From Streptomyces sp. I6 (GTDB lineage Bacteria > Actinomycetota > Actinomycetes > Streptomycetales > Streptomycetaceae): a stretch of DNA of 64,000 nucleotides. Below are positions 51,651 through 60,535 of this stretch, in pieces. The position numbers were made by a program, and so were the translations under genes. The stretch covers positions 6,365,501-6,429,500 of the forward strand of contig RHDP01000001.1 of NCBI GenBank assembly GCA_003725745.1, given 5' to 3'. The notes under the pieces are model-generated. The model was not told the origin of the DNA, did no database searches, and worked only from the letters and a program-made list of their open reading frames with translations. The stretch's first letter is position 1. The number at the start of each line of letters is the position of its first letter.

Positions 51651-52915
51651 GAGCGGGTCTCCTTGCTGAGGAGCGGGAAGTCGTCGGCCGGGCACCGGCC
51701 GGGCAGGACATGGCGCTCGTGGAACGCGGCGACCGCGTCCTGCACGGCCTTCGACACGCCCAGCCGGGGCAGGGCCTCCAGGGCGACGGCGAAGCAGCCG
51801 ACGGCGGCGCCGTGCAGTTCGGGGTCGGCCAGCCCGTGCCGGGCGGCGCCCACCCACAGCGGGTTGCGGGGCGCGGGCAGCGGTCCGGCGGTCTCGGCGA
51901 GCGGCTTGACCGTGCGGTAGGCGGTCTCCGCGGCCTCCGGGTCGTCGAACAGCGCAGTGGTGACGGCGAGCGGAACCATCCAGCCCGTCTCCCCCGGCTG
52001 TGCGTCGATCATGCGCAGCTCGAGGTGCCCGCGCGGGCGCACCGGCGGGAAGAGCGTGGTCATGTGGTACTCGAGGTCGGCGCGGGTGGGCGGCCGGGGC
52101 TTCCCGGACCGGATCCACTCCCGGAAGGCCAGCCCTTCCGGCACCGGCCACGGGCCCTCCGCGGCACGGACGCACATCACCGGCGTGTCCAGCACATGCG
52201 CGGCCCAGGCGTCACGGGGCGGTGCGCCCTGGGGCGGTGCCAGGGCCCGTGCCGGGTCCAGATCGGCCCACAGCGCCTGCCGGGTCGAGCGCCAGCCGGT
52301 CCTCCCGCCTGCCCCGGCGGGTGAGTTGGCGAAGGCGGCGACCAGCACGGCGCCCAGCAGGTGCCCCAGCTGCCAGCGGCGGCCGAGGCCCAGCGGGCCG
52401 GGCTCCTCGTGCCCGGCGTCCAGGCACACCTGCACGGAAGCGGTGGAGCACATCATGGACCGGCCGGCGGGGCCGGCGCGGTCGAGGCTCGCCTCCATGG
52501 CGTCGTAGCGGGGCTCGCGCAGCAGCCGGCGCGGCGGGTTCCAGGGGTCGTGGCCGCAACCGGTCAGCACGAGCCCGGAGCGGGCGAGTGCGGTCCGGAC
52601 CGCGGCCAGGTCGGCCGCGGTGGAGTCGATGCACTCCATCAGCGACGCGGCGGGCGGCGAGCTGAGCTCCAGCTGCCCGCCCGGTTCGAAGGTGAGCGCC
52701 GAACCGAGGGCGAGGTCCCGCAGTCCGGCGAATGCCCGGCCGAGGCGGGCCTCGTCGACGGGCAGGTGCGGCAGATGCCGATCGTGCACGAGCCATTCCA
52801 GCTCCACTCCGACGGTGCGGGGCGGGCCCGTCTTGAAGCAGATACATCGGAGCAGTTCCTCGGCGTCGTCCTCGGAGAGCGGCGGGCCACCGCCCGCGTG
52901 GTCTGGTGCTGACAT
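51647..52915 (-). CDS. egtA: Glutamate-cysteine ligase for ergothioneine synthesis
   Basis: 422 residues of the actinobacterial GCS2-like family: TVGVELEWLVHD near residue 35, FEPGGQLELSSPP near 85 and RGHLELRMIDAQPG near 300. It makes gamma-glutamylcysteine for EgtB. ATG 52915 follows AGGAGGAATTCG, one of the strongest ribosome sites in the window. First gene of the operon egtABCD; egtE (the lyase) is not in the window, as in other Streptomyces where it lies elsewhere. Confidence 0.95.
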   Translation of the reverse strand: MSAPDHAGGGPPLSEDDAEELLRCICFKTGPPRTVGVELEWLVHDRHLPHLPVDEARLGRAFAGLRDLALGSALTFEPGGQLELSSPPAASLMECIDSTAADLAAVRTALARSGLVLTGCGHDPWNPPRRLLREPRYDAMEASLDRAGPAGRSMMCSTASVQVCLDAGHEEPGPLGLGRRWQLGHLLGAVLVAAFANSPAGAGGRTGWRSTRQALWADLDPARALAPPQGAPPRDAWAAHVLDTPVMCVRAAEGPWPVPEGLAFREWIRSGKPRPPTRADLEYHMTTLFPPVRPRGHLELRMIDAQPGETGWMVPLAVTTALFDDPEAAETAYRTVKPLAETAGPLPAPRNPLWVGAARHGLADPELHGAAVGCFAVALEALPRLGVSKAVQDAVAAFHERHVLPGRCPADDFPLLSKETRS

Positions 52916-53075
52916 GATCGAATTCCTCCTGTCGAAGGCGTTCCGTCCACCTAATGCCACCGCTGCGGTTCCCACAAGAGTGCCCCCGGACCGGGATCGT
53001 CCGGCCCCCCCGGCGAGGTGAGCGGGGCGGTAAAAGGCTTGCCGGGCGCCTCCCTGACCATCGAGGATTCCGGGC

Positions 53076-53909
53076 ATGAGTGCACGATTGCGGGGGGTCG
53101 CGCGGCAGACCGAGGAGATCGCCGACGCGGGGCGCTACCGGGCACCGGGCGGCCACACGGTGACGATCGGCGGGGATCTGACCGCCGCGGTCGAAGGGAC
53201 ACGGATGTACGGGCCCGAGCCCGTGCCGGTGGTCCCCGACACGGACCGTTTCAGCCTATGCGAGGTCACGGGGGAGAGCAGCCTGGCTGCCGCGCGGCGG
53301 ATGACCCGCCGGGACGCCGGCCGGGTGGCGGTCCTGAGCTTCGCCTCGGCCCGCAATCCCGGCGGCGGCTACCTCAACGGCGCCCAGGCGCAGGAGGAGG
53401 CGCTCTGCCGAGCCTCCGCGCTCTACACCACACTGCTGGCCGTCCCCGGGTTCTACTCCCACCACCGGGAGGTCCGTGACCCCTTCTACTCCGATCGGGT
53501 GATCCACTCGCCCGGGGTGCCGGTGTTCCGGGACGATCGCGGCGCACTCCTGGACACGCCGTTCACGGTCGGGTTCCTCACCTCCCCGGCGCCCAACGCC
53601 GGGGTGATCGCCGCCCGCACTCCCGAGCTGGCCCACCGGATACCGGCGGCCCTCGCATCCCGGGCCGAACGGGTCCTGGAGACGGCCGCGGCGACCGGCT
53701 ACCGGCGGCTCGTGCTGGGCGCCTGGGGCTGCGGGGTCTTCCGCAACGACCCGGCGCGGGTCGCGGGAGTGTTCCGGGCGCTGCTCACCGGGGACGGCCG
53801 GTTCTCCGGGCACTTCGACGAGATCGTCTTCGCCGTCCTGGACAGGACGCGGGGAGCGGGGACGCTCGGCGCGTTCCACGAGGCCTTCCCGGCGGAACAC
53901 GGCGGCTGA
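53076..53909 (+). CDS. TIGR02452-type macrodomain, bacterial poly(ADP-ribose) glycohydrolase-like
   Basis: 277 residues. The PARG signature GGG-x6-QEE is present in NPGGGYLNGAQAQEEALCR near residues 93-111, including both catalytic Glu. The C-terminal part LGAWGCGVFRNDPARVAGVF is the second ADP-ribose-binding loop. It should remove ADP-ribose from targets. No matching ADP-ribosyltransferase is adjacent. ATG at 53076 with GAGG nine bases upstream. Confidence 0.9.
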   Translation: MSARLRGVARQTEEIADAGRYRAPGGHTVTIGGDLTAAVEGTRMYGPEPVPVVPDTDRFSLCEVTGESSLAAARRMTRRDAGRVAVLSFASARNPGGGYLNGAQAQEEALCRASALYTTLLAVPGFYSHHREVRDPFYSDRVIHSPGVPVFRDDRGALLDTPFTVGFLTSPAPNAGVIAARTPELAHRIPAALASRAERVLETAAATGYRRLVLGAWGCGVFRNDPARVAGVFRALLTGDGRFSGHFDEIVFAVLDRTRGAGTLGAFHEAFPAEHGG

Positions 53910-54226
53910 TCCGGTCCCGTCCCTCCCGGTCCGGTTTCGCTCCTATTCCCGGGGTCCCGTTCCCGGTCCCGGTCCTGGTCCCGTTCCCGGCCCGGCAGCC
54001 CGCGCGGGAGGCGACCGTCGTGCGGGGTGGGGCGGTGCGGTCCGGCGGGAGGGGGCCGGTCGGGGAGCCCGGCACGGCCTCCCCGTCCCACGAGGGCCCG
54101 TCCTCAGCGGACGGCCGTCGCCGCGGGCCGGGTCCGGGCCACCGGGCGGGCGTGCGTGACGCGCCGGGTCCGGGCCACCGGGCGGGCGGACGTGCGTGAC
54201 GCGCCGGGCCTGACTAGCGTCAGGGC
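53910..54226. other. Intergenic region with repeats
   Basis: 317 bases, no gene. CCCGGT/CCCGTT sextamers at about 53938-53995 and the 36-bp repeat at 54128-54203. Confidence 0.5.
54128..54203. repeat. 36-bp tandem duplication
   Basis: CCGGGTCCGGGCCACCGGGC begins at 54128 and again at 54164; the second copy has a 4-base insertion. It ends about 24 bases before the start of the small gene at 54227. Confidence 0.88.
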
Positions 54227-54495
54227 ATGAGCACTCTTCCGCGGCGCTTCGAGATCCTGCTCGTGCCGGAGCACGTCGAAAACCGTGGTGGCGCGGCGGT
54301 GGAGGACAGCGCCGTCCGCACGGCCGTGGTCGAGACGACCGGGGAACGGGGGCGTCGGGCTACCCGCGCTACGCGGGCCACGGAGTGGTCGCCGACATCG
54401 ACCCCGAGACCCGCACGGTGGAGGCGCTGCTCGTGGACGGCTCGGAGCTCGACTACGGGCTGACCGCGCTGGTCAGGGACTGGCAGCCCGGCTGA
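54227..54495 (+). CDS. Small hypothetical protein (one frameshift)
   Basis: After one G is added to GGGGG (54348-54352), 89 residues: MSTLPRRFEILLVPEHVENRG, then TGERGASGYPRYAGHGVV, DIDPETRTVEALLVDGSELDYGLT and RDWQPG at the end. Without the repair the frame is wrong from residue 41 on. No signal or membrane segment; it looks like a compact beta-rich protein. I do not recognise the family. ATG at 54227 lies 12 bases after TAGCGT, so the message may be leaderless. Confidence 0.7.
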
Positions 54496-54525
54496 AGCAA
54501 CGCAACCGAGGCACTCCGGCAGAAG

Positions 54526-54583
54526 CGGTCTGACTCCAAGAGGTCTGACTCCAAGCGGTCCGGCTCAAACGGTCCGGCTCACG
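54526..54583. repeat. 15-bp imperfect tandem repeat, four copies
   Basis: GGTCTGACTCCAAG occurs twice, followed by GGTCCGGCTCAAAC and GGTCCGGCTCACG, in non-coding DNA between convergent genes. Confidence 0.8.
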
Positions 54584-54759
54584 TGTCCGTCCGGGCGGGC
54601 CTGCGCGGCAGGGGTGCCGGACCGGCGTCACGGGGACGGCGGGCCGTCGCCGCGGCCGCCGCGGCGACGGGTAGCGGGCACCACCGCCGTGGAGCGGCGC
54701 GGGAACACGCCCTTCCGGTCCGCGCCGCTCCTCGCGGCCGGGGTCCGCGCCCCGGCGGG

Positions 54760-55140
54760 TCACCCCTGCTGGGCCTCGTTCTGCTGCGCGTCCTCGATGG
54801 ACTTGCGCACCTCGTCCATGTCCAACCCGCGGGCCTGGCCGATCACGTCCTCCAGGACCGGCTCGGGCAGCGCGCCCGGCTGTGAGAACACCGCGACGTT
54901 CTCCCGGACGATCATCAGCGTCGGGATCGAGCGGATGTCGAACGCCGCCGCCAGCTCCGGCTGCGCCTCCGTGTCGACCTTGGCGAAGACGAGATCCTGA
55001 TGGCGTTCCGAGGCGCCTTCGTACACCGGGGCGAACTGGCGACACGGACCGCACCAGGAAGCCCAGAAGTCGATCAGGACGAAGTCGTTCCCGGAGACGA
55101 CCTGATCGAAGTTTTCCTTGGTGAGCTCGACAGTGCTCAT
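54760..55140 (-). CDS. Thioredoxin with C-terminal extension
   Basis: 126 residues. Active site WCGPC at 29-33 in FVLIDFWASWCGPCRQFAP, cis-Pro in SIPTLMIV. Reduces protein disulfides. The usual thioredoxin ends near residue 107; here about 18 extra acidic and Gln-rich residues follow (KSIEDAQQNEAQQG). The flavin disulfide reductase gene begins 150 bases away, divergently, and could be its partner, but this is inference. ATG 55140 after AGGAAGAGG. Confidence 0.94.
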   Translation of the reverse strand: MSTVELTKENFDQVVSGNDFVLIDFWASWCGPCRQFAPVYEGASERHQDLVFAKVDTEAQPELAAAFDIRSIPTLMIVRENVAVFSQPGALPEPVLEDVIGQARGLDMDEVRKSIEDAQQNEAQQG

Positions 55141-55290
55141 TACCTGCTACCTCTTCCTGGGTGTCCGGTCGGCCCCGTCCTTCCGCGCCCTCGCGGCGCG
55201 CGGGGACGCCCGCCACAACGTGCGCGGGGTGCGGCCGTATTCCGCCTGCCCCTGTGGCCGCCGTCCACACCTGGCACCACACTGGTCGGT

Positions 55291-56742
55291 ATGACGGCAG
55301 CCGTGGAGTACGACGTTGTGGTGCTGGGGGCCGGGCCGACCGGCGAGAACGTGGCGGACCGCACACGGGCCGCCGGACTGAGCACGGCCGTGGTGGAGGG
55401 CGAACTCGTCGGCGGAGAGTGCTCGTACTGGGCGTGCATGCCGAGCAAGGCGCTGCTGCGGCCCGTGATCGCGGGCTCCGAAGCGCGCCGGGTGCCCGGT
55501 GTCCGCCAGGCGGTGCGGGGCCCACTCGGCACGGAGGCCGTCCTCGCCCACCGCGACGAGATGACCTCGCACTGGAAGGACGACGGCCAGGTCTCGTGGC
55601 TCGACGGGATCGGCGCCCGCCTGTACCGGGGGCAGGGCCGGCTGAACGGCCCCCGCAGGGTCGTCGTCGAGGGGCCGGAGGGCGAGCGCCATGTGCTGAC
55701 CGCCCGGCACGCGGTCGCCGTGTGCACCGGCAGCCGGGCCGCGCTGCCGGATCTGCCGGGTCTCGCCGGGGCCAGGGCGTGGACCAGCCGCGAGGCGACC
55801 AGCGCGCAGGCCGCGCCGAAGCGGCTCGTCGTCGTGGGCGGCGGAGTCGTCGGTACGGAGATGGCGACCGCCTGGCAGGGTCTCGGCTCTCAGGTGACCC
55901 TGCTGGTGCGCGGCCGAGGGCTGCTCCCGCGGATGGAACCGTTCGTCGGCGAGCACATCGCGGAATCGATGGCCGAGGCCGGGGTGACCGTGCGGACCGG
56001 GGTGGGGGTGGCCGCCGTCAACCGGCCCGATCCCGGAGGCCCGGTCACCGTCGTCCTCGACGGCGGTGAGCTGATCGAGGCCGACGAGGTGCTGTTCGCC
56101 ACGGGCCGCGCCCCGCGCACCGACGACATCGGGCTGGACACCGTGGGTCTGAAGCCCGGCTCCTGGCTCTCGGTCGACGACAGCTGCCGGGTGGACGGCC
56201 ACGACTGGCTGTACGGGGTCGGTGACGTCAACCGCCGTGCCCTCCTCACCCACCAGGGCAAGTACCAGGCCCGAATCGCCGGTGCGGCCATCGCGGCCCG
56301 TGCCCGGCGCTGCCCGCTGCTGGAGACCGACCGCTGGGGCGCCCACGCGGCGACGGCCGACCACGACGCCGTGCCGCAGGTCGTGTTCACCGACCCGGAG
56401 GCGGCCGCGGTCGGACTGTCGCTGGCGCAGGCCCGCGCCGCCGGGCACCGGGTCCGCGCGGTCGACAAGGACCTCGCAGCCGTCGCGGGCGCGAGCCTGT
56501 TCGTCGACGACTACCGCGGTCGCGCCCGGATGGTCGTGGATCTCGACCGGCAGATCCTCCTCGGTGCCACCTTCGTCGGCCCGGGCGTCAGCGAACTGCT
56601 CCACTCCGCCACGGTCGCGGTGGCCGGGGAGGTACCGATCGACCGGCTGTGGCACGCGGTGCCCTCCTATCCGACGATCAGCGAGGTGTGGCTGCGGCTG
56701 CTGGAGGAGTACCGGGACGGCACCGACCGCCAGGACGGCTGA
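55291..56742 (+). CDS. Class I pyridine nucleotide-disulfide oxidoreductase
   Basis: 483 residues. FAD-binding GAGPTGENVADR near residue 13, redox-active Cys44-x4-Cys49 in GGECSYWACMPSK, NAD(P)-binding VVVGGGVVGTEMATA near 190, and the dimerisation domain from about 350. At the place where dihydrolipoamide dehydrogenase has HxHPT, the sequence is PSYPTISE, with Tyr for His, as in soluble transhydrogenase-like proteins. So this is probably not a lipoamide dehydrogenase. Divergent from thioredoxin. ATG at 55291. Confidence 0.92.
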   Translation: MTAAVEYDVVVLGAGPTGENVADRTRAAGLSTAVVEGELVGGECSYWACMPSKALLRPVIAGSEARRVPGVRQAVRGPLGTEAVLAHRDEMTSHWKDDGQVSWLDGIGARLYRGQGRLNGPRRVVVEGPEGERHVLTARHAVAVCTGSRAALPDLPGLAGARAWTSREATSAQAAPKRLVVVGGGVVGTEMATAWQGLGSQVTLLVRGRGLLPRMEPFVGEHIAESMAEAGVTVRTGVGVAAVNRPDPGGPVTVVLDGGELIEADEVLFATGRAPRTDDIGLDTVGLKPGSWLSVDDSCRVDGHDWLYGVGDVNRRALLTHQGKYQARIAGAAIAARARRCPLLETDRWGAHAATADHDAVPQVVFTDPEAAAVGLSLAQARAAGHRVRAVDKDLAAVAGASLFVDDYRGRARMVVDLDRQILLGATFVGPGVSELLHSATVAVAGEVPIDRLWHAVPSYPTISEVWLRLLEEYRDGTDRQDG

Positions 56743-56871
56743 CAGTGAGGATGGGACGTGGTGACGCTGCTGGTGGGTCTGACCCCTCGGCTGACTGACG
56801 TCTCGACTGTCCTGTTTGGGATTTGTCGGCCCGCCGGGCGTCACCACGCACGCGGCCGGACGGGCGTTTGT

Positions 56872-58020
56872 GACTTCATAGCGCCTCTGTGTGTCAAGCG
56901 ACTGCAGCGAGTTGGGTCCGATGGTCGCGTTGCATGATCCGGTAAACCACGTTGGACAGCCGTCGCTTGAGAGCTCGGCGGGCCTCGGGCGGGGTCTTCC
57001 CCTCGGCGATCTTGCGGAGGTAGTAGTCCTGCCCGCGTCCGCCGTCGCGGATCTGGCAGACGGCGATCGTGTGCAGGACCGAGTTCAGCGCGCGGTTGCC
57101 GCCGGTGTTGAGTCGGTGGCGGACGTTGTTGCCGCTGGAGGCGTCCAGGGGCGCGGTGCCTGTGTAGCTGGCGAAGTGGTGCTCGGTGGGGAAGCGGGTG
57201 ACGTCGCCGACGTGCCCGAGGACCTTGGCAGCCAGCACGGTTCCCAGGCCCGGCAGGCGGGTGAGCGTGGTGCGGGTGGCGGCCAGTGCCTCGCGCATCT
57301 GGATCTCGTTGTCCTTGACCAGTCGGTCCAGGCGTCGCAGGTCGGCCAGCAGGTCGCGGGCTATGTCGCGGCGGCAGTTGTCGGTGGCGGTGACGGGGCG
57401 GATGCCCTTCATCGCGGCGGCGGCCTTGTCGGCGGACAGACCGGTGGCCACGCCGCCGGGCAACAGGTCACGCAGGACGGCGTGCAGCCGGTTCAGGACG
57501 CGGGTGCGCTCGTGGACCAGGTCGTCGCGCCGCTCGGTCAGCAGCCGCAGGATCGTCGTCTGGTCCTCGGCGGTCACCTGCCGCAGGTCGGGGCGGAACA
57601 GGGCGACCTGGGCAACGTGGCGGGCGTCTGCCTCGTCGGTCTTGCGGTTGCCGCCGGTGGCCAGCAGCCGGGCCCTGGCGGAGAGCGTGGCCGGCACGTC
57701 GACCACGTCCTCGCCGGCGGCGGCCAGCTGCTGGGCGAGCGAGCGGCCAAGCCCGCCGGCGCCCTCGACGGCGAAGCGACGCTCGGGCCACTGCTCGCAC
57801 CAGGCCATGAGCTGGCGGAGCGTACCGGCGTTGACGACGAACCGGCGCTTGGCCAGTTGGTGCCCCGAGGCGTCGACGGCGACGGCGGTGTGGGAGGACT
57901 TGTGCGGGTCGATACCGATCAGGATCACAGGCTGGCCTTGCACTCGACGGGAGCGGGGAGGGAGTGCGGTGGGCATCCTGACTTGAAGTCACCGTGCCGT
58001 CCTCATGCCTCTGTCGAGCC
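56872..58020 (-). mobile_element. IS110-family insertion sequence A (ends approximate)
   Basis: Contains one intact IS110 transposase gene on the minus strand. Its 3' end carries GCTTGACACACAGAGGCGC (reverse strand, 56881-56899), which resembles the 3' end of element B. IS110 elements usually lack terminal inverted repeats and target duplications, so the exact ends cannot be read from this sequence alone. Confidence 0.75.
56894..57976 (-). CDS. IS110-family transposase (DEDD type), element A
   Basis: 360 residues. N-terminal DEDD RuvC-like domain: Asp in ILIGIDPHKSSHTAVAVD, Glu in FAVEGAGGLGRSLA, Asp pair in KTDEADARHVAQV. C-terminal Transposase_20 domain with LPGLGTVLAAKVL and the catalytic Ser in APLDASSGNNVRHRLNTGGNR. 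Intact, so potentially active. It is a different subgroup from element B: the two proteins differ at most positions. A shorter start near the VILIGID segment is possible. Confidence 0.95.
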   Translation of the reverse strand: MPTALPPRSRRVQGQPVILIGIDPHKSSHTAVAVDASGHQLAKRRFVVNAGTLRQLMAWCEQWPERRFAVEGAGGLGRSLAQQLAAAGEDVVDVPATLSARARLLATGGNRKTDEADARHVAQVALFRPDLRQVTAEDQTTILRLLTERRDDLVHERTRVLNRLHAVLRDLLPGGVATGLSADKAAAAMKGIRPVTATDNCRRDIARDLLADLRRLDRLVKDNEIQMREALAATRTTLTRLPGLGTVLAAKVLGHVGDVTRFPTEHHFASYTGTAPLDASSGNNVRHRLNTGGNRALNSVLHTIAVCQIRDGGRGQDYYLRKIAEGKTPPEARRALKRRLSNVVYRIMQRDHRTQLAAVA

Positions 58021-58079
58021 ACACCGCGCGGGTGTCGGCCGGCGGCGGCACGCTATGAGAGAGCCAGCCCGTGGGCGGC

Positions 58080-59356
58080 AAGGAGCACTGCGGGCCCGTG
58101 CCGACCGACACCCTGGACGCTACGGCTGCAGACCGAGCGTCTGGGGTCGATTCAACAAGTCAGGAGCTTGGTCCAGAAGCCCCGTCACTGTCTTGTCCAC
58201 CCGCCCGACCGGCGCGTGCCGCCCTCGGAACGGACACGCCACAAGGACGGACATGACCAGCATGACGCACGACGACCCGCAGATCACCGGCGGAGTCGAC
58301 ACCCACGGCCTGACCCACCACGCGGCCGTGATCGACACGGTCGGCCGGCACCTGGCCGACCGGGAGTTCCCCGCCACCATCCGCGGCTACCGCGACCTGC
58401 TGGACTGGATGCGCTCACACGGCACGCTGCTCGCGGTCGGGGTGGAGGGCACCGGCGCCTACGGCGCCGAACTCGCCCGGGTGCTGACCGCCGCGGGCGT
58501 CACGGTCATCGACGTGGACCGGCCGGACCGCAAGACGCGGCGGATGAAGGGCAAGTCCGACCCGATCGACGCCTACGCCGCCGCGACGGCCGTGCTCTCC
58601 GGACGCGCCACCGGCACACCGAAGAGCCGGGACGGCGTGGTCGAGGCCGTGCGTGTCCTGCGACTCGCCCGCCGCAGCGCGGTCAAGGCCCGCACCCAGG
58701 CGATGAACCAGATACGCGGCCTGCTCGTCTCAGCCCCCGCGATGCTGCGTGAACAGGTCACCGGTCTGGACCGGGCCGCACTGATACGCACACTCACCCG
58801 GCTGCGGCCCGGAGACGATCTGTCGCGGCCGCTGACGGCGACCCGGGCATCGCTGCGCCGCCTGGCCCGGCGTCACCAGGCACTTGACGCCGAGATCGCC
58901 GATCTCGATACCGAGATCGGCCCGCTGGTCAAGCAAGCCGCCCCGCAGCTGCTGGAGCTGTTCGGCGTCGGCCCCGAGACCGCCGGCCAGCTGCTGGCCT
59001 CGGCTGGGGACAACCCGGAGCGGATGCGGTCCGAGGGCGCGTTCGCGCACCTGGCGGGGGTCGCACCGGTCCCGGCCTCGTCCGGACGAACCCACCGCCA
59101 CCGCCTCAACCGCGGTGGCGACAGGGCGGCGAACAACGCCCTGCACACCATCGTCCTCACCCGCATGCGCTTCGACGAACGCACCCGCGCCTACGTCGAA
59201 CGCCGCACCAAGGAAGGGCTGAACAAGAAGGACATCATGCGCTGCCTCAAGCGATTCGTCGCCCGCGAGGTCTACCGCGCCCTGACCAGCACACCAACCG
59301 AACAAATCACTCAAACCGACCTGGCTCCAGCGGCTTGACAGCCATAGGAGCATCCG
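58080..59356 (+). mobile_element. IS110-family insertion sequence B (ends approximate)
   Basis: Contains one intact IS110 transposase on the plus strand. The stop codon lies within GCTTGACAGCCATAGGAGC (59333-59351), probably the right end. The left end lies somewhere in 58020-58250, upstream of the gene, in non-coding DNA that could encode a bridge RNA. Confidence 0.75.
58253..59338 (+). CDS. IS110-family transposase (DEDD type), element B
   Basis: 361 residues. DEDD domain: Asp in GGVDTHGLTHHAAVID, Glu in GVEGTGAYGAELARVL, Asp pair in KSDPIDAYAAATAV. Transposase_20 domain with LFGVGPETAGQLLA and the Ser in APVPASSGRTHRHRLNRGG. Intact. The subgroup resembles the Streptomyces IS116/IS117 relatives (from memory). 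ATG 58253 follows ACAAGGACGG. Confidence 0.95.
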   Translation: MTSMTHDDPQITGGVDTHGLTHHAAVIDTVGRHLADREFPATIRGYRDLLDWMRSHGTLLAVGVEGTGAYGAELARVLTAAGVTVIDVDRPDRKTRRMKGKSDPIDAYAAATAVLSGRATGTPKSRDGVVEAVRVLRLARRSAVKARTQAMNQIRGLLVSAPAMLREQVTGLDRAALIRTLTRLRPGDDLSRPLTATRASLRRLARRHQALDAEIADLDTEIGPLVKQAAPQLLELFGVGPETAGQLLASAGDNPERMRSEGAFAHLAGVAPVPASSGRTHRHRLNRGGDRAANNALHTIVLTRMRFDERTRAYVERRTKEGLNKKDIMRCLKRFVAREVYRALTSTPTEQITQTDLAPAA

Positions 59357-59581
59357 GCGGCCGGGACGGCCGGCCGGCGGAGGCGGGCCCGCAGCGCCGA
59401 CGGTGACACGGGCCCGCCTCCGCCGCGCCGTCCGGGCCGGCCGCCGGCCCGGACCAGCCGGGGCCCATGAGACCGCAGGCTGCCGGGCGAGACCGCCCGG
59501 GGCCCGTTCCCGCCGATCCGAACGCCGCCCCGGGGAACGGTCTGCGGCGTATTGGCACGGCGCGGGACTAGGTTGGGCGCC

Positions 59582-60535
59582 ATGAGCAATCTCGACCGTC
59601 AGACTGCGCTCTCCGTGTGCGGTGGCAGGGGCTTTGTCGTGGCCGATCCGGTGCGCGAACTCCTCAACCCCCGTCGCGTCCCGCTCGGCGAGTCCACCGA
59701 GGTCCGCCGGCTGCTGCCCAACCTCGGACGCCGGATGGTCGGTGCCTGGTGCTTCGTCGACCACTACGGTCCCGACGACATCGCCGACGAGCCCGGGATG
59801 CAGGTCCCGCCCCACCCTCACATGGGCCTGCAGACCGTGAGCTGGCTGCACCAGGGGGAGGTGCTGCACCGGGACAGCGTCGGCAGCCTACGGACGATCC
59901 GGCCGGGGGAACTCGGGCTGATGACCTCGGGGAGGGCGATCAGCCACTCCGAGGAGAGCCCGAAGAGCCGTGCCCGCTTTCTGCACGGCGCCCAGCTGTG
60001 GGTCGCCCTGCCCGACCCCCACCGCCATGGGGAACCCCACTTCCAGCACCACGCGGAGCTTCCGCGCGTCACCGCCCCCGGCCTGACCGCCACGGTCATC
60101 CTCGGCGAGTTCGACGGCGCCCGCTCGCCCGGCTCCGTGTACACGCCGATCGTCGGCGCAGACCTCGCCCTGGCCCGCGGCACCGGCACCGCCATCCCGC
60201 TCGAACCGGACTTCGAGTACGCCGTGCTCTCCATGTCCGGTGAGGCCCGCGTCGACGGCGTACCCGTGCTCCCCGGCTCGATGCTCTACCTCGGCTGCGG
60301 CCGCGGTGAACTGCCCCTCCGCGCCGAGTCGGACGCCGCACTGGTGCTCCTCGGCGGCGAGCCGTTCGAGGAAGAACTGATCATGTGGTGGAACTTCATC
60401 GGACGGTCCCACGAGGACATCGCACAGGCCAGGGAGGACTGGATGAGCAGCACCCGGTTCGGCCGGGTGGAGGGCTACGACGGAGGTCGACTGCCCGCTC
60501 CGGAACTCCCGCCGGTGACGCTGAAACCTCGGTAG
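59582..60535 (+). CDS. Pirin-family protein
   Basis: 317 residues of the double cupin pirin family. Metal-binding His residues are in PHPHMGLQTVSWL and the later AISHSEESP. In bacteria pirins can act as quercetin dioxygenases or bind metabolic enzymes; the substrate here is unknown. ATG 59582. It lies just downstream of element B, whose insertion separates it from the genes before 56.7 kb. Confidence 0.94.
   Translation: MSNLDRQTALSVCGGRGFVVADPVRELLNPRRVPLGESTEVRRLLPNLGRRMVGAWCFVDHYGPDDIADEPGMQVPPHPHMGLQTVSWLHQGEVLHRDSVGSLRTIRPGELGLMTSGRAISHSEESPKSRARFLHGAQLWVALPDPHRHGEPHFQHHAELPRVTAPGLTATVILGEFDGARSPGSVYTPIVGADLALARGTGTAIPLEPDFEYAVLSMSGEARVDGVPVLPGSMLYLGCGRGELPLRAESDAALVLLGGEPFEEELIMWWNFIGRSHEDIAQAREDWMSSTRFGRVEGYDGGRLPAPELPPVTLKPR

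Noticed and set aside
56891..59338. One open frame of 815 codons on the plus strand through both IS110 elements
   Set aside because: The first 1.3 kb is antisense to element A and has no family features; it is open only because high G+C removes stops.
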